DNA of 64,000 nt from Hedera helix (lineage: Eukaryota; Streptophyta; Magnoliopsida; Apiales; Araliaceae). Both the position numbers and the translations under genes were made by a program. Positions 1 to 10,599 of the stretch are shown in pieces. A model generated the notes under the pieces. It was not told the DNA's origin. It worked only from the letters and a program-made list of their open reading frames with translations, and searched no databases. How positions within the stretch are numbered: position 1 is the first letter of the stretch; the number at the start of each line of letters is the position of its first letter. The stretch is taken from assembly GCA_947179155.2 (NCBI GenBank), contig OX359281.1, positions 41,389,467-41,453,466 of the forward strand. The letters are read 5' to 3'.

Positions 1-620
1 AGATCCTTTGTCATCACTTGTTCAACTACTCAAATGTTTCTTGTGATCTTGGTTCCCGTTTGAGAATGGGATGCTTTTATGAATTTAGTCTTGTTCCCCA
101 CATTATTCTGTGATATTTAGAGTTGTAGTTCCACCGCTTTCCTCTCCACCTTAAATGACATACGCAATTTCAAAAAAAACCCACACAAATGGACCTCATG
201 TACTCAGCCATTGAGCTCGTCTGCCTAGACCATCAAGTCGTTGATCGGAAGACCCACCATTTTGTTATGTATTTGATGACAATGACAAGGTCATGTATGT
301 CGAATAGAAGAGCTCAATTGCCCTATGATATTCCCACGAGTTAAGTATCTAGGCTCTCTATTCATCTTTCAGCCTACTCCAACCATTGGTTGACTATATG
401 AATTCAACAAAAAGAAATAAGACTTTTTGAAAAAACAAACCAAGTACCCAATTAGCCTAAGCAAAATAATGATAATTTCCTAATTCGTTCTTTCAGTATA
501 ATAGTGACTCTTGAATACTGGAACTTGAAAGAAAACCAACTCCCAAGGACTCTCGTAACTATCCTACTTTACAGGGATTGCACACCCACTTGCTCCACTA
601 CTCCTGAACCATCGACTCCG

Positions 621-676
621 CTACATCTAAAACACTATACATATTGCCACTACATCTAAAACACTATACATATTGC
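621..676. repeat. 29-bp tandem duplication
   Basis: A unit beginning CTACATCTAAAACACTATAC occurs twice in direct tandem with a 29-bp period (621 and 650). The 27 bases compared are identical, so the duplication is recent. Confidence 0.9.
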
Positions 677-1380
677 AGGAAGCGCAATTTTCAGGAAATT
701 ATCATAACAGGAATTATAAAAACTAGAATAAGTAAATTAGTCTATACTAATCATAATAAAAGAAGGAATAATTTTAGAATATGTGCATTTTGGTTTGGCT
801 TGGTTTCTGATGTGTACGAGCATTGAGTTTGCTCCAACCATCCATCCATTTTCCAATCTTGAGTAGGCTCAAAATTTGCATTTTACCTTTTTTTTCACCA
901 TGAATCAGATTTCCCCTCCATCACGGACACCGGAAGAGTACAAGTTTTATTTTAATAAATTTGAAAATTGTGCCTTCTTGACCTATTGGTTTTTAAACCA
1001 CTTAAAACCATGACTGAACTAAAACATTCACTTTTCTCTAAATTGCTAGAACCAAATCAACTTGGAAACCACGAGACCAATACAACAATCTGACTTGGCG
1101 GTGTTGGTTGACTTTGGTTGGGTTGAATAAATTTCGAACAGCCCTACTTCAATGACATTGACTATATGGTACTCCTCCATGTTCTGTTACAATTTATTCA
1201 CAACTAATTTCAATACAACTAGGAACATGATAGAAACACCAATCCTCGTTCTCATCAGAGTTAATAAAGGGTTCTGAACTCGGAAAAGGAGAAAACGTGA
1301 CAATATCATAATGAATAAATCATAAAAGAAATATCTCGCTCATTGGAAAAGGAACAAAGAGAAAGAAAGAATATATTTCA

Positions 1381-1436
1381 ACTTAACCGGTTCTATGAAG
1401 TAATAGAAACTTAACCAGTTCTATGAAGTAATAGAA
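1381..1436. repeat. 28-bp tandem duplication
   Basis: A unit beginning ACTTAACCGGTTCTATGAAG is repeated once with a 28-bp period (1381 and 1409). One base differs (CCGG versus CCAG). Confidence 0.9.
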
Positions 1437-2074
1437 ACTTACACAAGGCACTAAAAATCCCATTTCACAACAAGGGCAAAGATAACTATTCTTTCTAAGA
1501 GAAGGCATCCTTTCCTCTGACGTGGGTTTCCTATATATATAAAGAAATTTAACCACAATCACCTAAAACTATATTCAAATGCCAATAAAAGGAAACTGAG
1601 ATAGGTTGGTTATGAATCAAGTTAAATTCAATAGAGCTTCAGCCTGTACCAAAAGTGCGATCGGTTCTAAGTCAATAAGCTAAGACCAGAGAAGGTAATT
1701 TTGAACCATTCCGATGAAATAGATTCAGTTATGAGATGTATTCAATCTCATGGACTAGATTACAACAAAACACCAACAAATATTAAACCAACATGATCCT
1801 GTTTTAATCATAAGATTAAATTATTGAACATCTTATGTGAAACCCCATTTCCAAGCTAATATTGAACCAGAAAACCATAAAACACAGATTGGCAAGTCAT
1901 TCATCTCATAGATCTCTATGAACAGGTTTAAGCAATATTCAGTACAATTAATAAGAATATATCAAGTATGCCATAAGATATCTAGTACCCTCAAGTTACC
2001 TCAAAAAATTTCTTTTATCTTTCAAAAATCAGGATGAATTTTCAGTCAAGCAGTCTCGTGTTGCTCCAAATTTC

Positions 2075-2596
2075 TTAAACTACCTTCTCTTCGGAATCTT
2101 TCTCCGATTCAGGATGAATTTCCCCTTTCCCTTTCTCCGATTCTTGAGCAGCCTCTTCTTCTTTCTCTTTCTCTTTCGCTTTCTCCAATTCTTGAACAGC
2201 CTCTGCCTCAGCCGCCTTCTCAGCCCGCAAAATCGGCTCATAATAATCGGGATGAGCCTCCATACACTGCTTCAAAGCTGAAGTAACCTCAAAACACTTA
2301 TCCGCGATATTTTCCTTGTTCTTTTCAGCTTCTTCAATACACTTTTCCCAGTCAATAAAGCTGTCTTTGCAGCCACCCCCTTTCATAAACAGGCAAAACC
2401 CACATTCTCCCTCCTCCTCTTCTTCATCTTCACCTTCTAAATTGGTCTCCCCTTCTGGGTTTACTGAATTTTCTTCGATACCACCATCCGTCGGTGGTGG
2501 ATCTAATGATTCTTGTACTGAAGTTTCGGTGGTTTCCAGGGTTTTAGTTGGGTCAATTGTTTCTGCTGGGGATTTTGGGGATTCAGGAGAAGACAT
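2075..2596 (-). CDS. GCK-domain (twin CX9C) protein
   Basis: Single-exon, 173-residue acidic protein. Residues 1-62 are a Ser/Thr/Pro then Glu-rich tail. Residues 65-125 form a GCK domain, named for the Gly-Cys-Lys seen here at 75-77. Its cysteines make two CX9C pairs, C76/C86 and C101/C111, with an extra CXXC at C65/C68. Twin CX9C helical hairpins are typical of small proteins that are oxidised in the mitochondrial intermembrane space, but the exact role of plant GCK proteins is not known to me. The C-terminus after about residue 123 is a Lys/Glu-rich probable coil. No N-terminal presequence is visible, which fits CX9C import. The start chosen is the first ATG of a frame that stays open to the TAG/TAA end. 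A MITE copy lies about 175 bp upstream of the start. Family assignment is firm; cellular role is inference. Confidence 0.92.
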   Translation of the reverse strand: MSSPESPKSPAETIDPTKTLETTETSVQESLDPPPTDGGIEENSVNPEGETNLEGEDEEEEEGECGFCLFMKGGGCKDSFIDWEKCIEEAEKNKENIADKCFEVTSALKQCMEAHPDYYEPILRAEKAAEAEAVQELEKAKEKEKEEEAAQESEKGKGEIHPESEKDSEEKVV

Positions 2597-2772
2597 GGAA
2601 ATGGCGCTTTGGTTGTCGTTAGGTTTGTTGATGTTGTCGAAGGTGTGAACAATAGATTTCCGATGGTCGACTCTTAAACCTCTCTTCTTAACCCCTCCTC
2701 TCTCTCTTTGAAAATTCTTTCATCTTTTAAAATTTTTAATTAGTTTTATATTTCCTCTATTACAAGACTAAG

Positions 2773-3208
2773 CCTGTTCTTCAATTACTTATACGTTGTT
2801 CAACTCAATTTATAAATCATTAAATTAAAAAAAATTATTTAAAATTAACTTTTTATTTATTTATAAGTTAAAAAAAATTTAAAAAAATAAATAAGTATTT
2901 GTTACTTAAAAATAATAATTTATAAATCATTTTTTTAAAATGATCAACGACTATAAAATAACATAAATGTCTTCTTTATATTTCTAATGTTCTTTTTATT
3001 AAAATATATTTTAATAATTTTTGTATTTATTTTAATTTATAAATTATTATTAGTCGAACGCATCCACAACTATTACTTATAATTATCGACTTATAAATAA
3101 AATAATGCCGAATACTTTTATTTAAAAATTTATTAAAATTTTAACTTATAAATCTATTAAAGTTTTAATTTTAAGTCAAAAAAAATAAGTCATTTTCGAA
3201 CGAGTCCT
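2773..3208. mobile_element. AT-rich MITE, copy 1
   Basis: About 435 bp of AT-rich sequence with degenerate terminal inverted repeats: the left end reads GCCTGTTCTTCAATTACTTA and the right end, reversed, reads GGACTCGTTCGAAAATGACTT. It is flanked by CTAAG on both sides (2768-2772 and 3206-3210 region), a possible target duplication. A related copy lies at 6570-6895: both share the internal blocks AATGATCAACGACTATAAAATAA (approximately), CGAACGCATCCACAAC and TAATGCCGAATACTTTTATT. Boundaries are approximate and the superfamily is not determined. Confidence 0.6.
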
Positions 3209-4557
3209 AAGTACATTTTAAGTTTTTAAGTCGATTTGTGAGATATTAACCTAAAATTTTTAAAACAACAAATAATACTGTAGTACTTTTTAGTTAATTA
3301 TTATTCCAAAATTTTATTTATTTGTATTAAAATAAAATAAATGATTAGCATAAAAAGTCTAAATGAATGGGAACAAATAATATATTATTTTCAAATACCG
3401 TAAAACAAAGATCATTCAAGATTCACCTAATCTCGAGCAAATTTTAAAAGTTAGACGACTGTATACCTAATGACATTTCACGTTCGGTTTTCACTAGTAT
3501 CGAGAAATTTATTTTTTTATATATTAATTTATATTTGTACTGACATCCTTAAAATTTTAAGAAGCTTTAAAAGGCAAGAGGGACCTAAAAATATTAACCA
3601 AAATTTTATTTTCCCAGGATACACTTGATTACATTTGATATTTACACGATTTGGGACAAAGGTACAATACATTGGTAATACCTTGGCTAGTCGGCAGCTG
3701 GAATACAAGACCATTTTATTTTTTTTGGTGCTATCTGGGATTCATGACCACAGTAATCCAACATAACAAAAGAGTTCTACTCCTCTGGTTATCAGTTCAA
3801 GAGGCTTCTCCTAGCTGCCAAACACACTTTAAGCTCAAAAGTAATTAGTTATTTGGCTAAGTGGAAACTATTATAGCTCAAACTAAGGTCGCTCATTCCA
3901 ATCCCTATACTTGAGCCAAAATCACCTATCAAATATAAATAAAAAAATTATACATATTTTCAGTGGTCTATATATATATCATGCGAGTTATAACAATCCT
4001 AGGGATAACATTATCATTAAGACATTGCAGTAAGGACCCTGAATTGTTTCTAGCATAAGGTACAGAACTTAAAAGCTGAAAAGTAAAGCCTACAAACTTG
4101 TCAAGAATCAAAGTGGAAGTTCAGAAGTTAGAACCAGGCTACAAGAACTCGAGATAGACGACATGTAGTTGTGACAAAAGAAAGAATAAAGCAATTGAGA
4201 AAAAAAGAAAAGGCAAGAAGAGAGGTATTTGTAGCTCCATATCATCATGTTATGTTTCAACTACAAATAACTATTATTTTCTTTTTTGGGATTTCTGCTG
4301 CAAAGAATTCGTTACCTATTCATTGCTAAATCTGGACGTCTACTACATTAGTTCATTGGTTGATGAATCATAATAAACATCCATTTGATCAGAAAAGTTT
4401 TCCTCGGAGAGCAGAAGAAGATTGGTTCTTGGACCACATTTCTACATGAAAACTGCAACTTTGAAATCTTGAACAATCTTACAAAGTTCAACATTAATTA
4501 TCTCAAACAACTCAAGTCTGTCATCCATGGTATGATGAACCATAGCATTGAACTTGA
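3209..4557. other. Intergenic / bL32m 3' flank
   Basis: AT-rich sequence between the first MITE and the bL32m stop codon. The part closest to 4557 should hold the 3' UTR of the minus-strand bL32m gene. No further coding similarity seen. Confidence 0.5.
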
Positions 4558-6440
4558 TCAACTAGTTGTACCATTCTGTTCACCAGGATTTCCCCTTTCC
4601 CCACTGCAACAGAAGAAATGTGGCAGCTTGACTCGACCACAAGCCCTGCACAAATGGAATGAATGGTCACACAAGAAATGCAACAAATAATGACAAAGTA
4701 AGATCTCTAAAATAAGATATTGGTTGATGCAGGTCAAGGTTTAGAATAAAGTTAAAGAATGAGAAGAAAGGTAAAGGACCTATCCATGCAGGAAGGTAGA
4801 AACTCAGCCAAAAGCACAAAGTTTTAGATCAATATAAATTGAATTCTAAAAATGAAAATTACATCAGTTTATAGAGACTACAGAAAATCCTAATTGTACG
4901 CCAAAAGTTGAGGATCATTAACCCCCCTCCCCCCAAAAAAAATATAAATAAATAAATAAACAAAAACAAACCTCCCACATGCATAAACAAGTCAGCATCA
5001 TTATTTTGTTACTTCGTTTATTTTTCTTTCAGGTGTATGGAAAAATCATAGGGTTGAGAGGAACCACAATATTTAGTGCTTGCTCGGGGGTCTTGATTTC
5101 GTTATATATTTGATGATAAATCTCTTTTATCATCCCAGAATATACATACATACATACTTCTAACTTTACTCATGGAATGAATTTTATGTTCATGATGGCT
5201 ACTTGATGAGGTTATACTGTAGTGAATACATCGACTTTCCATAATATATATAGTTATACAATGTTATTAATAATGTCAGTTTTTTTTTCATAAGTTTGTA
5301 GTGCCAGTTGATAAACAGACAACAACCCGACAATCTGTGTCACGATTCACATTTCTAATTTCTAAAAGTTTAGTTGACACTTGACATTAATTATATAATA
5401 ATGTGAAAGTCCACAAATTTCCGTTGCAATCTCTATGTGAAACATAGAACCTGGATTACTAATTCTAACAAGAGTTCTTACTTGCAACGAATGATCACTG
5501 GAACGGGTTTCAGTGCCTTTGGTCCATTTCTTATGCCTCTTTTGTGACGAGAAACCTGTATTGTAAACAAAAGCTAACTCGGTCAAATGCACAATGAACA
5601 CTTCATACACATGGAGGGTGGGGAGATTCATTTGGACCAACGTTTAATTAATCTAACTACAAACTACATTATAAATGGTGGAAAAATCATATTGAAAACA
5701 CACCAAGGTGAATATTATTGAATGGACAAGCATAAATTATGACCATAGAACTACAGATCCTAAAAGCACCATCACCAGCAAAATAATATGAAGGGGAAAA
5801 AAGAGTCCTAAGCCAACAACAATCTCTCTCAAATGAATAACCCTAAGTTCTACTGGTCCAATTCCCACAATTGAGGCCATGCTTACCTATTTTAGGGGAA
5901 AAAGTATTCATTCACAGAATCAATGTGAAAGGAAACCCTACAAGAAGTTAATCAATGTGATAACTGCTAACCATAAAGTATTTATAAAAAAAAACTAATT
6001 AGCCACAAAACCCTAAACCAAGACCCACCTGAAAATTATCAAATCCCAGATCTCCAAACTTCACACCAACAATACCCACATAATATACAAGTAACAAAAA
6101 GAAGATATAATTATATGTGAAGGAAAAAATTTAATCTTTTGTAACTCCAGAAAAGGAGAAGAAACGGGAGAGAAATGACCTTCTTCCTAGGGACGGCCAT
6201 GAGCTCCATGAACCCGCCACCGAAAGGTAAGCATGGGAATCCGAATCCAACCCCGTTTCTGTTCGTATCGGAGCTTCGATCCGACTCAGGCAAAACTAAT
6301 TGCTGTGACACGGCTACATTACTGAGCACACTATCAAGCGGGGATGGTCTTGCAATGGAATGAGTCCACCTTATGAGCCCTAATGAACTGGACCCCTTAA
6401 TCCCCTCGGCGCCTCTTAGCATCGCCAGCCTCAACGCCAT
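4558..6440 (-). CDS. Mitochondrial 50S ribosomal protein bL32m
   Basis: Three coding exons on the minus strand: 6440-6180, 5555-5482 and 4645-4558, giving 140 residues. Junctions are GT-AG and phases agree (0, then 2). Exon 1 encodes a basic mitochondrial presequence starting MALRLAMLRG and ends with the bL32 signature GGFMELMAVPRKK. Exon 2 (74 nt) encodes VSRHKRGIRNGPKALKPVPV followed by IIRC. Exon 3 encodes CGRVKLPHFFCCSGERGNPG and ends at TGA. C111, C114, C124 and C125 form the zinc-ribbon-like set of mitochondrial L32. The protein is a structural component of the large mitoribosomal subunit. The frame is open for a further 43 codons upstream to an ATG at 6569, but the start at 6440 gives the usual N-terminus. 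The first donor (GTCATT) is weak. It faces mS23, divergently transcribed about 1.5 kb away. Confidence 0.94.
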
Positions 6441-6569
6441 TGTTGCCTCGCACGTTAAGCTGTACAGTTTGAGGTCCACCTTATGCAAGACACCGTTATG
6501 TACGAGTTTTAATTTTTGGAAGTGAAGAAGAAAATAAAGAAGAAGGTGTTGGGGGGCGTTCGGCATCAA

Positions 6570-6895
6570 CTGTTCGGTTCGTACTTATTTTGTGACTTAT
6601 AAGTTAATTTATAAGTCCTAAAAAAATAGTTTATTAATTATTTTTTTTAAATTGATCAATCATTATAAAATAATATAAATATTTTTTTTTATTTTTTTAA
6701 TATTCTTCTTATTAAAAAAAATTATTAATTTTTTATTTTATTTTAATTTATAAGTCATTATTAGCCGAACACATCTACAACTCTCACTTATAATTATTTA
6801 CTTATAAATAAAAGTGATGCCGAACACTTTTATTTATAAATCTATTAAAATTTTAATTTTAAGTTAAAAAAAATAAATTATTTCCAAATGGGCTT
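6570..6895. mobile_element. AT-rich MITE, copy 2
   Basis: About 325 bp related to the element at 2773-3208. It shares TTAATTTATAAGTCATTATTA, CGAACACATC, GATGCCGAACACTTTTATTT and the end AATTATTTCCAAATGGGC. It begins about 130 bp upstream of the bL32m ATG, so it sits in or next to the bL32m promoter/5' UTR. Ends are approximate. Confidence 0.6.
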
Positions 6896-7297
6896 TTAGA
6901 GTTGTTTGGTAAATGAGAAACTTAAACTGGGGGTTTGGAGTTTAAGCTAAAAAAAAAACAAAAAAAAAATTGGGGAAAATAAGTGCTTTTTGAGAAAAAA
7001 AAATTTATTCTCATTTTTTTTAAGAAAGTTAAAGAAAATAAAATGAGTTTCTCTTTTTTAACTTTCTTTTCTTTTCTTTTTTACACTTAAAAACTCCCTG
7101 ACACATTATAAAAGAACGGAACGAAAAACTTAAATTACGATAATAAAAAAAATAGTATTCAAAATTTATGAGTTTTTCTATGTATTCAATTTATAAAGAA
7201 AAATGTAAAAATAGCATAAGTTTATATTTAAATTGTTATTATATTTTTAAATTAGTTTTTCTATGTCTATATTTAAAAGATATAAATGAATATAAAA

Positions 7298-7530
7298 TAC
7301 TCTTTTCGTTTCAAATTATAATATTAATATTAATTTTTTAAAAGTTAATTTGAAATATTTTTAAATTTTAAATTAACATAATTTATTTAAGTTTTAAAAT
7401 CAATAAATCTTATAACTACTAAAAAGTATAGGTATAAACTAAATAAATTTATGCTAATTTGAGTTTAAAATGTTTGAATTTAATTTTAAAAAAAATAATA
7501 TTAATTTTATAAATTAAAACAAAGGCAGTA
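7298..7530. mobile_element. Stowaway-like (Tc1/mariner) MITE
   Basis: A 233-bp AT-rich element flanked by TA. The left end reads TACTCTTTTCGTTTCAAATT; the right end, reversed, reads TACTGCCTTTGTTTTAATTT. Both match the CTCCCTCCGTTTC-type Stowaway terminal repeat, and the homology runs inward for about 35 bp. It lies between the divergent bL32m and mS23 genes. Confidence 0.75.
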
Positions 7531-7567
7531 TTTGTCTATGTTATTTAGGTTTTGTTAGGCTGAATCC

Positions 7568-7704
7568 GGCCCAAAAAACAGTTATAGAAGTTAATTTAGC
7601 CCAGCTCACAATAGTAAACCCGCTTTAAATAAGTAGTCGAAGGAGTCATTACTTTAGCCCAGCCCAGCTCACGAGGGTAAACCCACCTCACAGTAATAAG
7701 CCCA
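7568..7704. promoter_or_regulatory. Cluster of five site II-type (TGGGCY) elements
   Basis: The reverse complement of TGGGCC or TGGGCT occurs at 7568-7573 (GGCCCA) and at 7598, 7656, 7661 and 7699 (AGCCCA). Two of the blocks form a local repeat: TTAGCCCAGCTCACAATAG followed by TAAACCCGC, and again TTAGCCCAGCCCAGCTCACG followed by TAAACCCACC. Site II elements next to telo-box-like AAACCC motifs are a known feature of plant promoters for mitochondrial and cytosolic ribosomal protein genes. The cluster is 220-360 bp upstream of the mS23 ATG and about 1.1 kb from bL32m, so it most likely serves mS23. Function is inferred. Confidence 0.65.
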
Positions 7705-7924
7705 AAGAATAGTCGCAGCAGTTGATGCGTAAAATAAAGGATCCTCTGAAACTTGACATAAAAAACAAGGGTTCATATTTTAGGGGGTTTTGTTTGATTT
7801 ACATACTGAATTTCAGTGAACGAATCGATCTCGCATCTCTATCTTCTTTGATTACGCAGAAACTGAAATAGCCATTTCCATTTCCATCGCTGTATTGTAA
7901 AAATTTAGAGCGAGCGAGAGAGAG

Positions 7925-10251
7925 ATGTCGTTCATGAAAGGGGATTTGCTGACGAAAACGAGGAAGCTTGTCAAGGGTTTGGCCAAAGCCGAGCCTGTCT
8001 GGCTCAAAGCCATGGAAAAGTATGTCCTCCCCCTTTACATTCTTTTTATTTATTTTATTAATCACCGGAATGAATTAATTTACCTCTCAATTAAGTGATG
8101 TTTACACAATGATGAAAGTTTTTAGTTTCAGCGTTGAATGCTCAAGATTAATCAGAGGGCCATATTAGGCACAAACTCGTACAAAATTATCACATGTTCA
8201 TAAAGGCTATTATTATAGTACATCACTCTCATAAGTTTTTGTTGGAATCTCTCTAGATGGATGGATGGATGAATGGTAAAAGAACGTAACTACCAATTTC
8301 GTTGGTTAGATTGGCAATATTCAATTATATGAATCAAATGATTGATTTGATAGTATGCTACAATTTTTCTATTCAAGCTTGATGTGGACTTGTGTTTCCC
8401 TGTGGAGGTGGTACACACAAGGAGAATTTAAACCATTGTTTGTTCCTGAATTCGTAGCACATTTTAGTTAGTTTATTACTTAAAATATTTATGAATTCTG
8501 TTATTCAGGGCTCCCCCAGTGACCTTTCCTCGTGCTGATAGCAAAATTAAGCCGATTATTCTTCCTGAGGATGTTTATATAACAAAGTTCTTCAAGAAGT
8601 ATCCGGATTCTAAACATGAAGATGCTATCAAGTACTTTTGCTGTCTCTCTATCTATATTGTGTCTTTTGGACCATCCTGTATATTTTGTTTTCTTCTTTA
8701 CTAGGCCAACTTTTATCACGGTTATGCTTTCTCAAATTTGAAAACAAAGTTTTGTTACTGCTATCATCATGTAGAAACTAAATTCCTGCTTTGTGTGTCG
8801 GAATTGTTCGTATATACTGGGGAAGAAGAGCATTGAAATTCAATTATGTTAACAGCACCTTATGATTTAAGATGATATGTTGGTCAGATTCTGATTTTTA
8901 AATACAGGGTTACAAGGTATCTAACATTTGAGGTTGCTTATTTCCAGGTTGTCTTTGCATTTTGCTCTTCGGTTATTCTTTTTAATACATAAACGCTCTT
9001 GTTTCACAAGTTTTATGTGTTTTGAGATCTCTGTAATATATGTAACCTTAAGCTTTTACACGCATAAATAAACCATTTTCACAATTACGTGTGCTTTATG
9101 AACTAGCTCATAGATAATTGTTTTAATGATTTGCAGCCAGTATTAACTAAGCAAATTTTTTGCTATTTTACCATTTAGGTTACTGTTGCACTTGTTTGAG
9201 TATTAGTAGTTTGTGCTCTTAGATATTGCAGCATATTATTATTATTGTTTTATTTACTTAGCTCATTTTTGGAAACATCTCTACTTGCTGATGAAGGTTG
9301 TACGGAGATCTAGGAAACTGTTTGATCTGACTCTTGAGTCTGCTGATTTCAGCTGAGCTGATCATATCGATAGCTTTTTTTATAGAACTAGTTTTAGAAA
9401 TGAATGTTATTATAAAGTTATAGGTGCAGTAAGACTTAAATGCAAGAGATGGTATAGAGAGTCCGAGATCTCACATATAAGTATGTGAAAGCAAAACTGA
9501 GAAAGAAATCACTACAATGCCAGTGAAGATAAACAAAAGGAAGTTCATTAATCTTGGTGGATCTGATAATTTTATTCGTAACTTGTTCTCATTGATCTTA
9601 TCAACTATCAAGTAACTCTGCCATTAGAAGTAGTCTTATTCACTTTGAGTGCCAGATCGTATTGAACTTATTTTCTTGTTCCTCGACTCTCTCTCTCTCT
9701 CTCTTGTATATCTATATAGTTAAAGCTAAGTTCCACTTTTCAGATAGAAACTTTAGGTTAGCAATTAAGATACATATATTTAATTGTTTGACAGGATTTG
9801 TGATTTTGATCCCCCACCTGCTCGTGTATTTGGTTGGCGGGTGCTTGAACTAAAGGAGCAGGGTGTTAGGGAGGAGGAAGCTATGGCTGTTGCTGATGTA
9901 AGCAAATTTATCTTTCCACATTCTGAACTAAGTTGCGCAATGTAATATCTATTCTGTCCACGTCGTGATTTTTTTTTTCATCTAACAACTACATTTTCCC
10001 TGTAGATGGAATATCGAAATGAGCGAAAATCCAAAAAGAAGGCATATGCTCGATTGAAGCAAATTTCGCGTCTGCAAGGGAAGAGGCCTCCTCCAAACCC
10101 ATACCCTAGTGCTATCAAGGAGATACAAGCTGAAGAGAGGAAATTTGTCCGTGACCGTTTCTTTAATCCTGAGATACGCAAAATTCTAGAGAAGTTGAAA
10201 GAGGAGAGTGCTGCTGAAAAGCTGGAAAGGACGGGTAGGGGTGGCCGGTAA
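7925..10251 (+). CDS. Mitochondrial 30S ribosomal protein mS23
   Basis: Four coding exons: 7925-8019, 8509-8631, 9795-9897 and 10006-10251, giving 188 residues. All junctions are GT-AG and phases agree (2, 2, 0). Exon 1 encodes MSFMKGDLLTKTRKLVKGLA then AEPVWLKAMEK. Exon 2 encodes PPVTFPRADSKIKPIILPED and a region ending KHEDAIK. Exon 3 encodes DFDPPPARVFGWRVLELKEQ. Exon 4 is strongly basic (RKSKKKAYARLKQISRLQGK RPPPNPYPS...). This is the plant mS23 family, a small-subunit mitoribosomal protein. The Met at the start of exon 4 is internal, not a start codon, because exon 3 joins it in phase. In Arabidopsis I recall the L32p and mS23-like genes being neighbours on chromosome 1 (At1g26740/At1g26750), which would make the pairing here conserved. 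Confidence 0.92.
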
Positions 10252-10599
10252 ATGCAATGCCACTTCAAAGCCTACGTTTATTTGCAATCTGAAGTTGATT
10301 GGCAATGAATTTTTTTTTATCAAGTAGTGTTATAAAATATTTTGACTTGGATTTGTTTGATTATTGTACCAAAAGTAAGAGTTCAGCTAAATTTAAAATA
10401 AAAATTTTGCATTGTGTTTACTTTCAAGTAAATTGTTATGCCATGTTTTTCTCAGATATGCTTTAACTACGTCTATAGGATGTCTAGAGGGAATGCTTTG
10501 AATGCGTGCATATCAGTAAATTTTATGGAGTTCTGATTGGTGCATATGGCACTTGAGAAAGAAAAGTGGGAATTATAAATAGTCCTATAGTCAATTTTG
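10252..10599. other. mS23 3' flank
   Basis: AT-rich sequence after the mS23 stop codon, expected to hold the 3' UTR. No other feature seen before the diverged repeat begins near 10600. Confidence 0.5.

Larger units (their letters stand above)
1..2074. other. Intergenic, no gene recognised
   Basis: AT-rich DNA upstream of the GCK gene stop codon. I found no coding exon on either strand. The last few hundred bases before 2074 probably include the 3' UTR of the minus-strand GCK gene. The only structure I see is two short perfect or near-perfect tandem duplications, listed separately. Confidence 0.5.

Noticed and set aside
60..400. Possible retroelement protein remnant on the minus strand
   Set aside because: No stretch long enough to recognise a family.
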